DNA from: Pseudomonas sp. MIACH
GTDB taxonomy: Bacteria; Pseudomonadota; Gammaproteobacteria; Pseudomonadales; Pseudomonadaceae
NCBI RefSeq assembly: GCF_001269925.1
Contig: NZ_LHVO01000051.1
Location: 124,001 to 188,000, forward strand
Direction: 5' to 3'
Length of the DNA: 64,000 nt
Shown: positions 32,481 to 44,272 of the stretch, piece after piece
Layout of the letters: every line of letters starts with the position of its first letter
Numbering within the stretch: position 1 is the stretch's first letter
Made by a program: the position numbers and the translations under genes
The notes under the pieces: model-generated
What the model was told of the DNA's origin: nothing
The model's database searches: none
What the model saw: only the letters and a program-made list of their open reading frames with translations

Positions 32481-33908
32481 GTGACCTCCATTTTCTGGTA
32501 CGACTATGAAACCACCGGCATCAATCCGCGCAGCGATCGCCCACTCCAGGTTGCCGGCATTCGTACGGATCTCGATCTCAACGAGGTCGGTCCGCCGGTC
32601 AATCTTTACTGCCAGCCCAGCGACGACATCCTGCCCCATCCGGCGGCGTGTGCTATTACCGGGATCACCCCTGTAATACTGGCGGAAAAAGGCCTGGCCG
32701 AGGCCGATTTCATGACCCGTGTACATGCCGAACTGGCGGCCCCGGGGACGTGCGGCGCCGGTTACAACACCTTGCGGTTTGACGATGAAATGACGCGCTA
32801 CAGCCTGTATCGCAATTTTTTCGACCCTTACGCACGGGAATGGCAGGGCGGTAACAGCCGTTGGGATCTGATCGACGTGGTTCGCACCGCCTACGCCCTG
32901 CGCCCGGAAGGCATCGAGTGGCCGCAGCAGGACGGGCGGGTGACCCTCAAGCTTGAGCGCCTGACCGCCGCCAACGGCATTGACCACGGTCAGGCCCACG
33001 ATGCGTTATCCGACGTGCGTGCCACGATCGCCCTGGCTCGATTGGTTCGCGAGAAGCAGCCCAAGCTTTACGACTGGTTGTTTCAGCTACGCAGTAAACA
33101 ACGCGTGATGGATCAAGTGCGCTTGCTGCAGCCGATGGTGCATATCTCCGGGCGTTTTTCCGCCGAGCGTCATTACCTGGGGGTTGTACTGCCCTTGGCC
33201 TGGCATCCGCGCAACCGCAATGCGCTGATTGTCTGCGACCTTGGGCTCGATCCCCAGGCGCTGCTGGACATGGATGCCGCTGCCTTGCGTCAACGCCTGT
33301 ACACCCGTCGTGATGACCTGGCCGAAGGTGAGCTGCCGGTACCGCTCAAATTGGTGCATATCAACCGTTGCCCCGTGGTCGCGCCCTTGAACGTGCTGCG
33401 GGCCGAAGATCGTGAACGCCTGCAGTTGGATATGGATATGTATCAGTCGCGGGCTCTGCGGCTAACTGACGCACAGGAACTTTGGCGCGATAAGTTGGCG
33501 CTCATTTACGCTGAGGAAGATTTTGCCCCGAGTGCAGACCCGGAACAGCAGCTTTACGACGGTTTTATCGGGGATCGTGATCGACGGTTATGCGAGCAAG
33601 TCCGGGCGGCTGAGCCTGCACAATTAGCCAGCCAGCAGTGGCCTTTTGATGATCACCGTTTGCCTGAATTATTGTTTCGTTACCGGGCGCGTAACTTCCC
33701 CGATACGCTGAACAGCGAGGAGCAACAGCGCTGGAAACTTTTCTGTCAGCAACGTTTGGAAAAACCTGAATTCGGTGCGCCGAATACCCTGGAGGCATTT
33801 AATCAAGCTCGGCAGGAGTTGGCCGTTAGTGCGACGCCGTTTCAGCAGCAGGTGCTGGAGCAGTGGCAGGAATATGCTGACGCTTTAGCCGCTCGTGTGA
33901 ATACGTAA
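32481..33908 (+). CDS. sbcB: Exodeoxyribonuclease I
   Basis: A 475-residue 3'-5' single-strand DNA exonuclease that works in mismatch repair and recombination. The N-terminal DEDDh exonuclease domain has ExoI FWYDYETTGINPRSDRPLQ, the ExoII region with GYNTLRFDDEMTRY and the ExoIII motif HDALSDVRATIALARLV. The rest holds the SH3-like and helical ExoI-specific parts. The start is GTG 32481 with AGGAATA upstream. It is divergent from the RDD-led operon and convergent with mvaT across a shared terminator. Confidence 0.94.
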   Translation: MTSIFWYDYETTGINPRSDRPLQVAGIRTDLDLNEVGPPVNLYCQPSDDILPHPAACAITGITPVILAEKGLAEADFMTRVHAELAAPGTCGAGYNTLRFDDEMTRYSLYRNFFDPYAREWQGGNSRWDLIDVVRTAYALRPEGIEWPQQDGRVTLKLERLTAANGIDHGQAHDALSDVRATIALARLVREKQPKLYDWLFQLRSKQRVMDQVRLLQPMVHISGRFSAERHYLGVVLPLAWHPRNRNALIVCDLGLDPQALLDMDAAALRQRLYTRRDDLAEGELPVPLKLVHINRCPVVAPLNVLRAEDRERLQLDMDMYQSRALRLTDAQELWRDKLALIYAEEDFAPSADPEQQLYDGFIGDRDRRLCEQVRAAEPAQLASQQWPFDDHRLPELLFRYRARNFPDTLNSEEQQRWKLFCQQRLEKPEFGAPNTLEAFNQARQELAVSATPFQQQVLEQWQEYADALAARVNT

Positions 33909-33935
33909 TAGCGGGCTGTAGAAAAGACGATCAAT

Positions 33936-33962
33936 AAAAAACGCCAGCAAGCTGGCGTTTTT
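33936..33962. terminator. Bidirectional terminator between sbcB and mvaT
   Basis: AAAAAACGCCAGC and GCTGGCGTTTTT form a GC-rich hairpin flanked by A and T runs, so it can stop transcription on both strands. Confidence 0.88.
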
Positions 33963-33997
33963 AATGGGTCGCGTATCAAGCGCAGACCTGGCGAAGC

Positions 33998-34375
33998 TTA
34001 GCCCAGCAGGGTAGCCCAGCCTTCAACCACATCACCGCCCCACTTGGCTTTCCACTCTTTCAGGGTTTTGTGGTTGCCGCCTTTGGTTTCAATCACTTCG
34101 CCATTGTGCGGGTTTTTGTATTGCTTGACCTTGCGAGCACGCTTGGTACCGGTAGTTTTCACGGCGCCACCACGTGGTGCTTTAACTTTCGACTCTGGAT
34201 CCAGCAGCGCAATGATGTCACGCAGGGATTTGGAGTACTCACCCATGAGGGTGCGCAGTTTGCCTTCGAATTCCAGCTCGGTTTTCAGTTTGTCATCTTG
34301 GGACAGGTTCTTCAAACGAGCTTGCAGCTCTTTGATAGCTTCTTCGGTGGCACGGTATTCGTTGATCAGAGACAT
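33998..34375 (-). CDS. mvaT: MvaT-type H-NS-like nucleoid protein
   Basis: A 125-residue xenogeneic silencer, the Pseudomonas counterpart of H-NS, which binds AT-rich DNA as oligomers. The N-terminal helical oligomerisation part includes NEYRATEEAIKELQARLKNL. A basic linker (GTKRARKVKQYKNP) leads to the C-terminal AT-pincer DNA-binding fold with ETKGGNHKTLKEWKAKWG. Start ATG 34375 gives the conserved MSLINEYRA start; the frame runs to 34453. Fluorescent pseudomonads carry two such proteins (MvaT and MvaV); synteny with purU and sbcB favours mvaT. A 348-bp AT-rich leader region lies upstream. Confidence 0.93.
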   Translation of the reverse strand: MSLINEYRATEEAIKELQARLKNLSQDDKLKTELEFEGKLRTLMGEYSKSLRDIIALLDPESKVKAPRGGAVKTTGTKRARKVKQYKNPHNGEVIETKGGNHKTLKEWKAKWGGDVVEGWATLLG

Positions 34376-34723
34376 GTGGACTACCTTATGTAGAACGCTG
34401 ATTGACAGGGATAGTGGCCCAATAATAGTCAGGCGGTTTGCCCAAGTAAACATTTAAGGACGCATTTAGGTGAATTAGTTTGAATGTTTGTGGAGGCGCT
34501 ATGCAATCGAGTTAATTATTAGGTGCTACGCGGAAAATAATGTCCTTAATTTCTTCATAATTGCTTGAGCTTGCGCTGTTCGTTCATATAGCTGCGGTAA
34601 AACCATACGCTATTAAGGGATGTGGCCAGGACGTCGGATCAGAATAACCCTCATCGAATACTGCAGTTTTTCTGCACAATCGCTAGAATGGCGGCCTTTG
34701 CGAAGTTCTGGAGTTCCCCCCTA
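34376..34723. other. AT-rich gap between divergent mvaT and purU
   Basis: A 348-bp gene-free stretch, notably AT-rich (for example GAGTTAATTATTAGGTG and AATAATGTCCTTAATTTCT). That composition suits MvaT binding and autoregulation. No open frame with a plausible start, no tRNA and no defined operator was seen. Confidence 0.5.
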
Positions 34724-35572
34724 ATGCGCACTTTTCGGCTGGTGATTGCTTGCCCGGACCGGGTTGGCATCGTTGCCAAAGTCAGTAACTTTCTGGCCTC
34801 CCACAACGGCTGGATCACCGAGGCGAGCCATCACTCGGACAATCTCAGCGGTTGGTTCTTCATGCGTCACGAAATCCGTGCCGACACGCTGCCCTTTGGT
34901 CTTGAGGCTTTCCGCGAGGCATTTGCGCCCATCGCAGAAGAGTTTTCGATGACCTGGCACATCACCGACACCGAGCAGAAAAAGCGCGTGGTGTTGATGG
35001 CCAGTCGCGAATCCCACTGCCTCGCCGACTTGCTGCACCGCTGGCACAGCGATGAACTGGACTGCGAGATCGCTTGCGTGATCTCCAACCATGACGACCT
35101 GCGCAGCATGGTCGAGTGGCATGGCATCCCTTACTACCACGTGCCGGTCAACCCGCAGGACAAGGAGCCGGCGTTCGCCGAGGTCTCTCGCCTGGTCAAG
35201 CAGCATGAGGCCGACGTGGTCGTGCTGGCGCGCTACATGCAAATCCTGCCACCGGAGCTGTGCCGCGAATACGCGGGCAAGGTGATCAACATTCACCACA
35301 GCTTCCTGCCTTCGTTCGTGGGGGCCAAGCCTTACCACCAGGCTTCCCTGCGTGGCGTGAAGTTGATTGGCGCAACCTGCCATTACGTCACTGAAGAGCT
35401 GGATGCCGGGCCGATCATTGAGCAGGACGTGGTGCGCGTCAGCCACAGCGACAGCATTGAAGACATGGTGCGGTTTGGCCGGGATGTCGAGAAGATGGTG
35501 CTGGCCCGTGGCCTGCGTTATCACCTGGAAGACCGCGTGCTGGTGCACGGCAACAAGACTGTCGTGTTCTGA
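34724..35572 (+). CDS. purU: Formyltetrahydrofolate deformylase
   Basis: A 282-residue enzyme hydrolysing 10-formyl-tetrahydrofolate to formate and tetrahydrofolate, supplying formate for PurT and balancing one-carbon pools. The N-terminal ACT domain is RLVIACPDRVGIVAKVSNFL. The C-terminal formyltransferase-like catalytic domain has NIHHSFLPSFVGAKPYHQA and GATCHYVTEELDAGPIIEQD with the active-site Asn, His and Asp. Start ATG 34724 begins the ACT domain; the frame runs upstream to 34622. Downstream a terminator closes the gene. Confidence 0.94.
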   Translation: MRTFRLVIACPDRVGIVAKVSNFLASHNGWITEASHHSDNLSGWFFMRHEIRADTLPFGLEAFREAFAPIAEEFSMTWHITDTEQKKRVVLMASRESHCLADLLHRWHSDELDCEIACVISNHDDLRSMVEWHGIPYYHVPVNPQDKEPAFAEVSRLVKQHEADVVVLARYMQILPPELCREYAGKVINIHHSFLPSFVGAKPYHQASLRGVKLIGATCHYVTEELDAGPIIEQDVVRVSHSDSIEDMVRFGRDVEKMVLARGLRYHLEDRVLVHGNKTVVF

Positions 35573-35597
35573 TCAACGCGTTTGGATTGAAGAATGG

Positions 35598-35632
35598 AGG
35601 GCCTGGGCGTTAAATCGCGGCAGGCCCTTTTT
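35598..35632 (+). terminator. Rho-independent terminator after purU
   Basis: AGGGCCTG and CAGGCCCT form a stem with a 15-base loop, followed by TTTTTC, 26 bases past the purU stop. Confidence 0.85.
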
Positions 35633-35657
35633 CTTGCCTGCCGCTGAGGATTGACCC

Positions 35658-35831
35658 ATGAGTGATCCCCTGGACAAAGCCACCTCCAAAGCACCCGCGA
35701 CACTGGGGGAGGGGTGTTTGAGCCGGTATGACCCGGATGACCTGGACAGTGAGGATGGCACCGACTTTCCAGGTGCCGCCGAGTTGTGGGAGCAGGAACA
35801 GGAAAAGTCCCAATCCAAAGAAGAAACATAA
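35658..35831 (+). CDS. Small acidic protein, 57 residues, unknown function
   Basis: An ATG at 35658 opens a 58-codon frame ending TAA 35831, beginning MSDPLDKATSKAPATL and ending in EQEKSQSKEET. GAGGA lies 9 bases upstream. It is soluble, strongly acidic and probably disordered (about 30 percent Asp, Glu, Ser), with RYDPDDLDSEDGTDF in the middle. It follows the purU terminator, so it needs its own promoter or read-through. It is convergent with the chemoreceptor gene. I do not recognise the family. Confidence 0.6.
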   Translation: MSDPLDKATSKAPATLGEGCLSRYDPDDLDSEDGTDFPGAAELWEQEQEKSQSKEET

Positions 35832-35855
35832 CCCGCCGCTGAATCCAGCGACGGG
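35832..35855. terminator. Hairpin between the small gene and the chemoreceptor gene
   Basis: CCCGCCGCTG and CAGCGACGGG pair over 10 bases with one mismatch around a short loop. Flanked weakly by T-rich bases; it may terminate either convergent gene. Confidence 0.55.
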
Positions 35856-35863
35856 TGCCTGGA

Positions 35864-37753
35864 TCAGATCCGGAAGCTGCCCACCAGTTGTTTCAACCGT
35901 GACGCCTGCTGTTCCAGGTCGGCGCAGGCGCGCAGCGTCGATTGCAGGTTTTCGACGCCTTCTTGGTTGAGGGTGTTGATCTCGGTGATGTCCATGTTGA
36001 TCGACTCCACTACCGAGGTCTGCTCTTCGGTTGCGGTGGCAACCGACTGGTTCATGCCGTCGATCTCGCCAATGCGTTGGGTCACGCTGTTAAGGCGCTC
36101 ACCGGCCAGGTTGGCGATTTCCACGCTGTCATGACTGTGGCGCTGGCTTTCGCTCATGGTGCTGACCGAGTCCCGCGCACCGACTTGCAGCTCCTCGATC
36201 ATCTTTTGTACTTGCTGTGCCGATTCCTGGGTGCGATGAGCCAGGTTGCGCACTTCATCGGCAACTACCGCAAACCCGCGCCCGGCTTCACCGGCACGTG
36301 CGGCTTCGATGGCGGCGTTCAGTGCCAACAGGTTGGTTTGCTGGGAAATACTGGTGATCACTTCGAGAATCTGGCCGATATTCACCGTCTTGCTGTTAAG
36401 TGCTTCGATATTGCTGCTTGAGGCGCTGATCATTGCCGACAGCTGAGTCATCGCCTTGATATTACGTTCAACCACCTGTTGCCCGTCTTCAGCCAAGTGC
36501 CGCGCATCGCTGGCCTGGTTGGAGGCTTGTGCGGCGTTACGGGCGATTTCCTGGGCGGCGGCGCCCAGTTCGTTGATCGCGGCGGCAACGCTGTTGGTGC
36601 GGTTGGCCTGTTCGTCGGAGTTGACCATCGACGAGTTGGACGCGCTGACCACCCGCAGTGCGACTTCGTTGACCTGTTCGGTGGCCGAGGACACTTCGCG
36701 GATGGACGTATGAATCCGCTCCACGAAGCGGTTGAATGCAGTGCCCAGGGTGCCGAACTCATCGTGATTCTGGATGGTCAGGCGGCGAGTCAGGTCGCCT
36801 TCGCCATCGGCAATGTCTTGCATGGCACGGGTCATCACGTGCAGCGGTTGCAACAGGACGCGAATCAGCATGCCCAACAAGGCAATGATGATCACCACAG
36901 CAATGAGCGTGGCGATCACCGCCGAGGTGCGGAATTCGCTGAGCATGGCGAAGGATTTGTCTTTATCCACCGAAATGCCCAGGTACCAGTTCACCGACGG
37001 CAGGCCCTTGATCGGTGTAAAGGTCACGATGTTGTCCTTGCCATTGGCTTGGACTTCACTGAAGTCGCCGCTGATCTTCGGCGTGTTTTTTGGATACATG
37101 TCGGCCAGGGTTTTCATCACCAGGCTTTTGTCCGGGTGTACCAGCACCTTGCCATCGGCACTGACCAGGAACGCGTAGCCCATGCCGCCGAAGTTCAGCG
37201 CGCCAATGTTATCTACCAGGGTTTGCAGGCTCAGGTCGCCGCCCACCACACCAATGCTTTGGCCGCCTTTGGCGCTGGGGGTCGCGATGGAAATGATCAG
37301 TTGCCCCGTTGCGGCATCGATATACGGTTCGGTCAGCGTCGAGCCGTTGCTGCTTTGGGCACCCTTGTACCAGGGGCGAACACGCGGATCGAAGCCATCT
37401 GGCATCTTGGTGTCGGGGCGGATGGTGAAGGCCCCTTTGCTGTCGCCCACGTAGGTAGCCATGAAGGACGACGTCAGGGTTTTCTGTTCCAGCAGGCTGG
37501 CAACGGTCGACGGCTCGGGGTTGATGGCGATGTTTTGTGCCGCGTTTTCCACCAGTGCAATGCGCCCGTTAAGCCAGGTCTGAATGTTGCTGGCGGTGAC
37601 ATCGCCCATTTCATGCAGGTAATTGTTAAGGTCGTCGCGAATGGCATTGCGTTGCAGGTAGTCGTTGTAGAGGGTGAACAGTGCGAAGGCCGCGATGACG
37701 ATAAGGGAGGCTGCAAGCAGGATTTTATGGCTGAAACGTAGATTTTTATTCAT
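35864..37753 (-). CDS. Methyl-accepting chemotaxis protein with amino-acid-type dCache domain (PctA/Cta-like)
   Basis: A 629-residue chemoreceptor. Helix 1 spans about residues 9-27. The periplasmic double Cache domain (about 35-275) holds DPRVRPWYKGAQ, TEPYIDAATGQLIISIATP and GVVGGDLSLQTLVDNIG, matching the amino-acid-binding dCache pattern. Helix 2 is near 280-305. A HAMP domain and the signalling tip with NLLALNAAIEAARAGEAGRG and VADEVRNLAHRT follow. The closest characterised relatives are PctA/B/C of P. aeruginosa and CtaA/B/C of P. fluorescens. The order purU - receptor resembles the pct locus as I recall it. Start ATG 37753 is reasonable. The exact ligand spectrum is not readable. Confidence 0.9.
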   Translation of the reverse strand: MNKNLRFSHKILLAASLIVIAAFALFTLYNDYLQRNAIRDDLNNYLHEMGDVTASNIQTWLNGRIALVENAAQNIAINPEPSTVASLLEQKTLTSSFMATYVGDSKGAFTIRPDTKMPDGFDPRVRPWYKGAQSSNGSTLTEPYIDAATGQLIISIATPSAKGGQSIGVVGGDLSLQTLVDNIGALNFGGMGYAFLVSADGKVLVHPDKSLVMKTLADMYPKNTPKISGDFSEVQANGKDNIVTFTPIKGLPSVNWYLGISVDKDKSFAMLSEFRTSAVIATLIAVVIIIALLGMLIRVLLQPLHVMTRAMQDIADGEGDLTRRLTIQNHDEFGTLGTAFNRFVERIHTSIREVSSATEQVNEVALRVVSASNSSMVNSDEQANRTNSVAAAINELGAAAQEIARNAAQASNQASDARHLAEDGQQVVERNIKAMTQLSAMISASSSNIEALNSKTVNIGQILEVITSISQQTNLLALNAAIEAARAGEAGRGFAVVADEVRNLAHRTQESAQQVQKMIEELQVGARDSVSTMSESQRHSHDSVEIANLAGERLNSVTQRIGEIDGMNQSVATATEEQTSVVESINMDITEINTLNQEGVENLQSTLRACADLEQQASRLKQLVGSFRI

Positions 37754-37944
37754 AGCTTGAAGGGTCCGCTAAGGTCTTAATATCCGAAGCGTGTCCTTGT
37801 GGAACACGCGAAAGGGTAGTGTCAAAAAAGCTTTGATATTCCCGTTGGTCCATGTAGGAACTATCTGAGCGATTTTTAGACTTTGTGGGTCTCACACCTG
37901 TCTTATCGACCTGGCGACACTAAAGATTAACCATGGGTGACAAA

Positions 37945-39423
37945 ATGCCTGACTCCACGCAACTCCTTATCGGTGCCGGTCTTGATGGCCAGCCCATTGC
38001 CCAGGCCATGCGCCTGGCCAACCGTCATGGGTTGATTGCCGGCGCTACCGGCACGGGCAAGACGGTCACGCTGCAACGCCTGGCCGAAGCCTTCAGTGAT
38101 GCGGGCGTGGCGGTATTTGCGGCTGATATCAAAGGTGACCTCTGTGGCCTGGGTGCTGCCGCCACCCCCGAGGGCAAGGTGGCCGAGCGTATCGCCGGCA
38201 TGCCTTTCCTTAATTACACGGCCAAGGCCTACCCCGTCACGCTGTGGGACATCCACGGGCAGTCCGGCCATCCATTGCGCACTACCATCAGCGAAATGGG
38301 CCCGCTGTTGCTCGGCAGTTTGCTGGAGCTCACTGACAGTCAGCAGTCGGCCCTCTATGCGGCATTCAAGGTGGCGGATCGCGAAGGTCTGTTACTGCTG
38401 GATCTCAAAGACCTCAAGGCACTGCTCAACCACCTGCGTTATCACCCGCAGTTGCTCGGCGAAGACGCGGCGCTGATGACCACCGGCTCCAGTCAGGCGC
38501 TGTTGCGGCGTCTGGCCGTATTGGAGCAGCAGGGCGCCGAAGCCTTGTTTGGCGAGCCGGCCCTGCAGCTTGAAGACATCTTGCAGCCCACCAGCGATGG
38601 GCGCGGGCGTATCCACCTGTTGGACGCCAGTCGCCTGGTGCATGAGGCGCCAAAGGTATACGCGACCTTCCTGCTGTGGCTGCTGGCGGAATTGTTCGAG
38701 CAACTGCCAGAGCGCGGTGATGCTGACAAACCGCTGCTGGCGCTGTTCTTCGACGAGGCGCATTTGCTGTTCGCCGACACGCCCAAGGCTTTGCAAGATC
38801 GCTTGGAGCAAGTGGTGCGGCTGATTCGCTCCAAGGGGGTTGGAGTGTATTTCGTCACCCAATCGCCGGGCGACCTGCCGGACACGGTGCTGGCGCAACT
38901 CGGTTTGCGCGTCCAGCACGGCCTGCGGGCGTTCACCACGAAAGAACAGAAATCCTTGCGGGCGGTAGCCGATGGATTCCGGCCGAACCCCGCGTTTGAT
39001 GCTTTATCGGTCTTGACCGAGTTGGGCACGGGTGAGGCATTGGTGGGCACCTTGCAGGAAAAAGGCACGCCGGAAGTCGTCCAGCGCGTGCTGGTCGCGC
39101 CGCCGCAATCGCGAATCGGGCCACTCAGCACGGCTGAACGCGCCGCATTGGTGGCCAGTTCGCCGTTGCAGGGGCGCTATGACAAGCCGATTGATCGCGA
39201 GTCGGCCTATGAAGTATTGATGGCGCGCAAGGAGCTTGGACCCGCCGAGGAGGCCACGCCGGCCGCCGAGGAGCCTAGCTTTGCTGACAAGGCCGGGGCG
39301 TTTCTGGGAACCACCGCAGGCAAGGCATTGAAATCAGCGATGCAGCAGGCGGCCAATCAGATGGGGCGCCAACTGGTACGTGGTTTGTTGGGGTCTTTGC
39401 TGGGGGGCAGCAAGCGCAAGTAG
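37945..39423 (+). CDS. HerA-like helicase / DUF853 ATPase (YjgR family)
   Basis: A 492-residue ATPase. The Walker A motif is IAGATGTGKTVTLQRLAEAF near residue 31. DUF853-specific sequence follows (VFAADIKGDLCGLG). Walker B is LALFFDEAHLLFADTPKALQ at about residue 265, and YFVTQSPGDLPDTVLAQLG is a sensor region. The C-terminal 40 residues are a glycine/alanine-rich amphipathic tail (FLGTTAGKALKSAMQQAANQ). The family relates to HerA/FtsK pumps; its role in the cell is unknown. Two in-frame ATGs lie at 37933 and 37945; the second was chosen because GGTGA precedes it. Confidence 0.85.
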   Translation: MPDSTQLLIGAGLDGQPIAQAMRLANRHGLIAGATGTGKTVTLQRLAEAFSDAGVAVFAADIKGDLCGLGAAATPEGKVAERIAGMPFLNYTAKAYPVTLWDIHGQSGHPLRTTISEMGPLLLGSLLELTDSQQSALYAAFKVADREGLLLLDLKDLKALLNHLRYHPQLLGEDAALMTTGSSQALLRRLAVLEQQGAEALFGEPALQLEDILQPTSDGRGRIHLLDASRLVHEAPKVYATFLLWLLAELFEQLPERGDADKPLLALFFDEAHLLFADTPKALQDRLEQVVRLIRSKGVGVYFVTQSPGDLPDTVLAQLGLRVQHGLRAFTTKEQKSLRAVADGFRPNPAFDALSVLTELGTGEALVGTLQEKGTPEVVQRVLVAPPQSRIGPLSTAERAALVASSPLQGRYDKPIDRESAYEVLMARKELGPAEEATPAAEEPSFADKAGAFLGTTAGKALKSAMQQAANQMGRQLVRGLLGSLLGGSKRK

Positions 39424-39427
39424 CGGT

Positions 39428-39883
39428 TCAGGGTTTGGGTTTGCCATGGGCGGCCAGCCGCTCAAGTGCTGCGCGCAAGCCCGGATCGCTGATGCCGTCG
39501 GCCGTGGCCTGAATCGTCTCGGCCGCCGTCTCCGACAAGTCCATGGTGTGGCCTGCCGCGCCTTGTTGCACGGTCGGTGGTTGTACCTTGAACTGGATGC
39601 GCGTCAAGCTGGCGAACTCATCGAATGCCATCAATTGACGCTGCAGGCGTTTTTGCTGATAGCGCAGACGGGTGGCCCAATGGCCGTCTGTGACAATCAG
39701 CAGCAGGTTGCCTTCTCGCCAGGACGCCACATGGCAGTGTTCGCGGGCGGCTGGTTGCAGTTGGCTTTCGAGCAGGCGTTGCAAATGGCCCAAGCGTTGC
39801 GCATGGCCAAAGATGGCTTTCAACGGCTTGGCTTCGCGAAGCAACACGCTGGGCGCGCGGGCTGTAAGAGGGCGAAATGCCAT
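39428..39883 (-). CDS. dciA: DciA (DUF721), replicative helicase loader
   Basis: A 151-residue protein of the DUF721/DciA family, which loads or recruits the DnaB helicase in bacteria lacking DnaC. The core has LLREAKPLKAIFGHAQRLGH and the KH-like motif GNLLLIVTDGHWATRLRYQQ with the conserved Trp. Start ATG 39883 precedes the conserved region; the frame extends to 40006. It is convergent with the HerA-like gene (4 bases apart) and divergent from secA, a neighbourhood typical for pseudomonads. Confidence 0.88.
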   Translation of the reverse strand: MAFRPLTARAPSVLLREAKPLKAIFGHAQRLGHLQRLLESQLQPAAREHCHVASWREGNLLLIVTDGHWATRLRYQQKRLQRQLMAFDEFASLTRIQFKVQPPTVQQGAAGHTMDLSETAAETIQATADGISDPGLRAALERLAAHGKPKP

Positions 39884-40111
39884 GTTTGGACACCTTAAGT
39901 AACAGAGCGGCCATCTTAGCAGAAAGCGTCTGCGCGGCCCCGGGCAATGCATTGCCGGGACTTTATCCACAAAATCAATCGACTCCACGGGTTGAAGTTC
40001 GCGCAAAAGCCCTTATTTTAAACAAGCCCTCTCACAGCACCATGCCAGCATCGGGGAACAACGCCACTTTCCTCACCCACGATTCCGGGTAGAATGCGCG
40101 TTCGCATGCGG

Positions 40112-40139
40112 CCGTGAGGGCTGCTCGGGCCACTCACGG
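40112..40139 (+). promoter_or_regulatory. Hairpin in the secA leader
   Basis: CCGTGAG at 40112-40118 and CTCACGG at 40133-40139 form a perfect 7-bp stem with a 14-base loop, 38 bases before the secA start. It may influence the mRNA leader; no SecM-type gene is present upstream. Confidence 0.4.
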
Positions 40140-40177
40140 TGCGCCCTCCATCCCTATGTGTGGAAGAACCTGCCGAT

Positions 40178-42913
<2,736 letters not shown>

Positions 42914-42941
42914 GATTTTCGCCTGACGCTGCAACACCCCG

Positions 42942-42974
42942 CGCCGCGACCGGCCTCTGCCGTCGCGGCGTTTT
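42942..42974 (+). terminator. Rho-independent terminator after secA
   Basis: CGCCGCGAC pairs with GTCGCGGCG around an 11-base loop and is followed by TTTT. It begins 28 bases past the secA stop. Confidence 0.85.
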
Positions 42975-43036
42975 GCCATTAATTTCACCGTCGATCACGA
43001 CGGCACAGACATCACCTAATTTTAAGGAGCGCATTC

Positions 43037-44254
43037 ATGGCTGTTGGTCTTGGTCCTTTGCCCACATTGCACCCGGTTGCCGGTTTTGAGCTCGGTATCG
43101 CTTCGGCCGGCATCAAGCGCCCAGGGCGCAAGGATGTAGTGGTGATGCGCTGTGCCGAGGGCTCGACCGTTGCAGGCGTGTTCACCCTCAATGCCTTCTG
43201 CGCCGCGCCGGTGATCCTGGCCAAACAACGCGTTGCCGGCCCGATCCGTTACCTGCTGACCAACACCGGTAATGCCAACGCTGGTACCGGCGAGCCAGGG
43301 CTGGTCGCCGCTGCGCGCACCTGCGCCAAGCTGGCCCAACTGGCCGGTGTGGACGCAAGCCAAGTGCTGCCGTACTCCACCGGTGTCATCGGTGAGCCGC
43401 TGCCGGTCGAGAAAATCGAAGGCGCCCTGCAAGCCGCGCTGGATGACTTGTCTGTGGACAACTGGGCAGCTGCCGCCACCGGCATCATGACCACCGATAC
43501 CCTGCCAAAAGGCGCGAGCCGCCAGTTCGTGCACGACGGTGTGACGGTTACCGTGACCGGTATCAGCAAGGGCGCAGGCATGATTCGCCCGAACATGGCC
43601 ACCATGCTTGGCTATATCGCCACCGACGCCAAAGTCTCCCGTGACGTACTGCACAGCCTGATCCTGGATGGCGCCAACAAGTCGTTCAATCGCATCACCA
43701 TCGATGGCGATACCTCGACCAACGATTGCTGCATGCTGATCGCCACCGGTAAAGCCGACCTGCCGGAAATCACCTCCGCCAGCGGCCCGCTGTTCGCGGC
43801 GCTGAAGCAAGCGGTGTTCGACGTGTGCATGGAAGTCGCCCAGGCCATCGTGCGTGACGGCGAAGGCGCGACCAAGTTCGTGACGGTTGAAGTCAACGGC
43901 GGCGGCAATCACCAGGAATGCCTGGATGTCGGCTACACCGTGGCCCACTCGCCGCTGATCAAGACCGCGCTGTTCGCCTCCGACCCGAACTGGGGCCGTA
44001 TTCTGGCCGCCGTCGGCCGTGCCGGCGTGCCGGACCTGGACGTGAGCAAGATCGACGTGTTCCTGGGCGACGTGTGCATCGCCAGCCGTGGCGCCCGTGC
44101 CGAAACCTACACCGAAGCCCAGGGTTCGGCGGTGATGCAGCAGGAAGAAATCACCATCCGCATCGAACTCGGTCGCGGTGAGTGCAGCGAAACCATCTGG
44201 ACCACCGACCTGTCCCACGAGTACGTGAAGATCAATGCGGAATACCGTACCTGA
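43037..44254 (+). CDS. argJ: Bifunctional ornithine acetyltransferase / N-acetylglutamate synthase
   Basis: A 405-residue enzyme of arginine biosynthesis that moves the acetyl group from N-acetylornithine to glutamate. The autoprocessing site is visible in IRPNMATMLGYIATDAKV, with Thr as the nucleophile of the new beta chain. Other marks are LLTNTGNANAGTGEPG, DDTST-like DGDTSTNDCCML and SDPNWGRILAAVGRAG. ATG 43037 has AAGGAG 9 bases upstream. It likely shares a transcript with the Nudix gene that starts 19 bases past its stop. Confidence 0.95.
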   Translation: MAVGLGPLPTLHPVAGFELGIASAGIKRPGRKDVVVMRCAEGSTVAGVFTLNAFCAAPVILAKQRVAGPIRYLLTNTGNANAGTGEPGLVAAARTCAKLAQLAGVDASQVLPYSTGVIGEPLPVEKIEGALQAALDDLSVDNWAAAATGIMTTDTLPKGASRQFVHDGVTVTVTGISKGAGMIRPNMATMLGYIATDAKVSRDVLHSLILDGANKSFNRITIDGDTSTNDCCMLIATGKADLPEITSASGPLFAALKQAVFDVCMEVAQAIVRDGEGATKFVTVEVNGGGNHQECLDVGYTVAHSPLIKTALFASDPNWGRILAAVGRAGVPDLDVSKIDVFLGDVCIASRGARAETYTEAQGSAVMQQEEITIRIELGRGECSETIWTTDLSHEYVKINAEYRT

Positions 44255-44272
44255 TAGAAGAGGATAAGCGCG

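Noticed and set aside
40040..40092. A short leader peptide upstream of secA similar in position to SecM
   Set aside because: Only 16 codons, with no signal sequence and no arrest-like motif.
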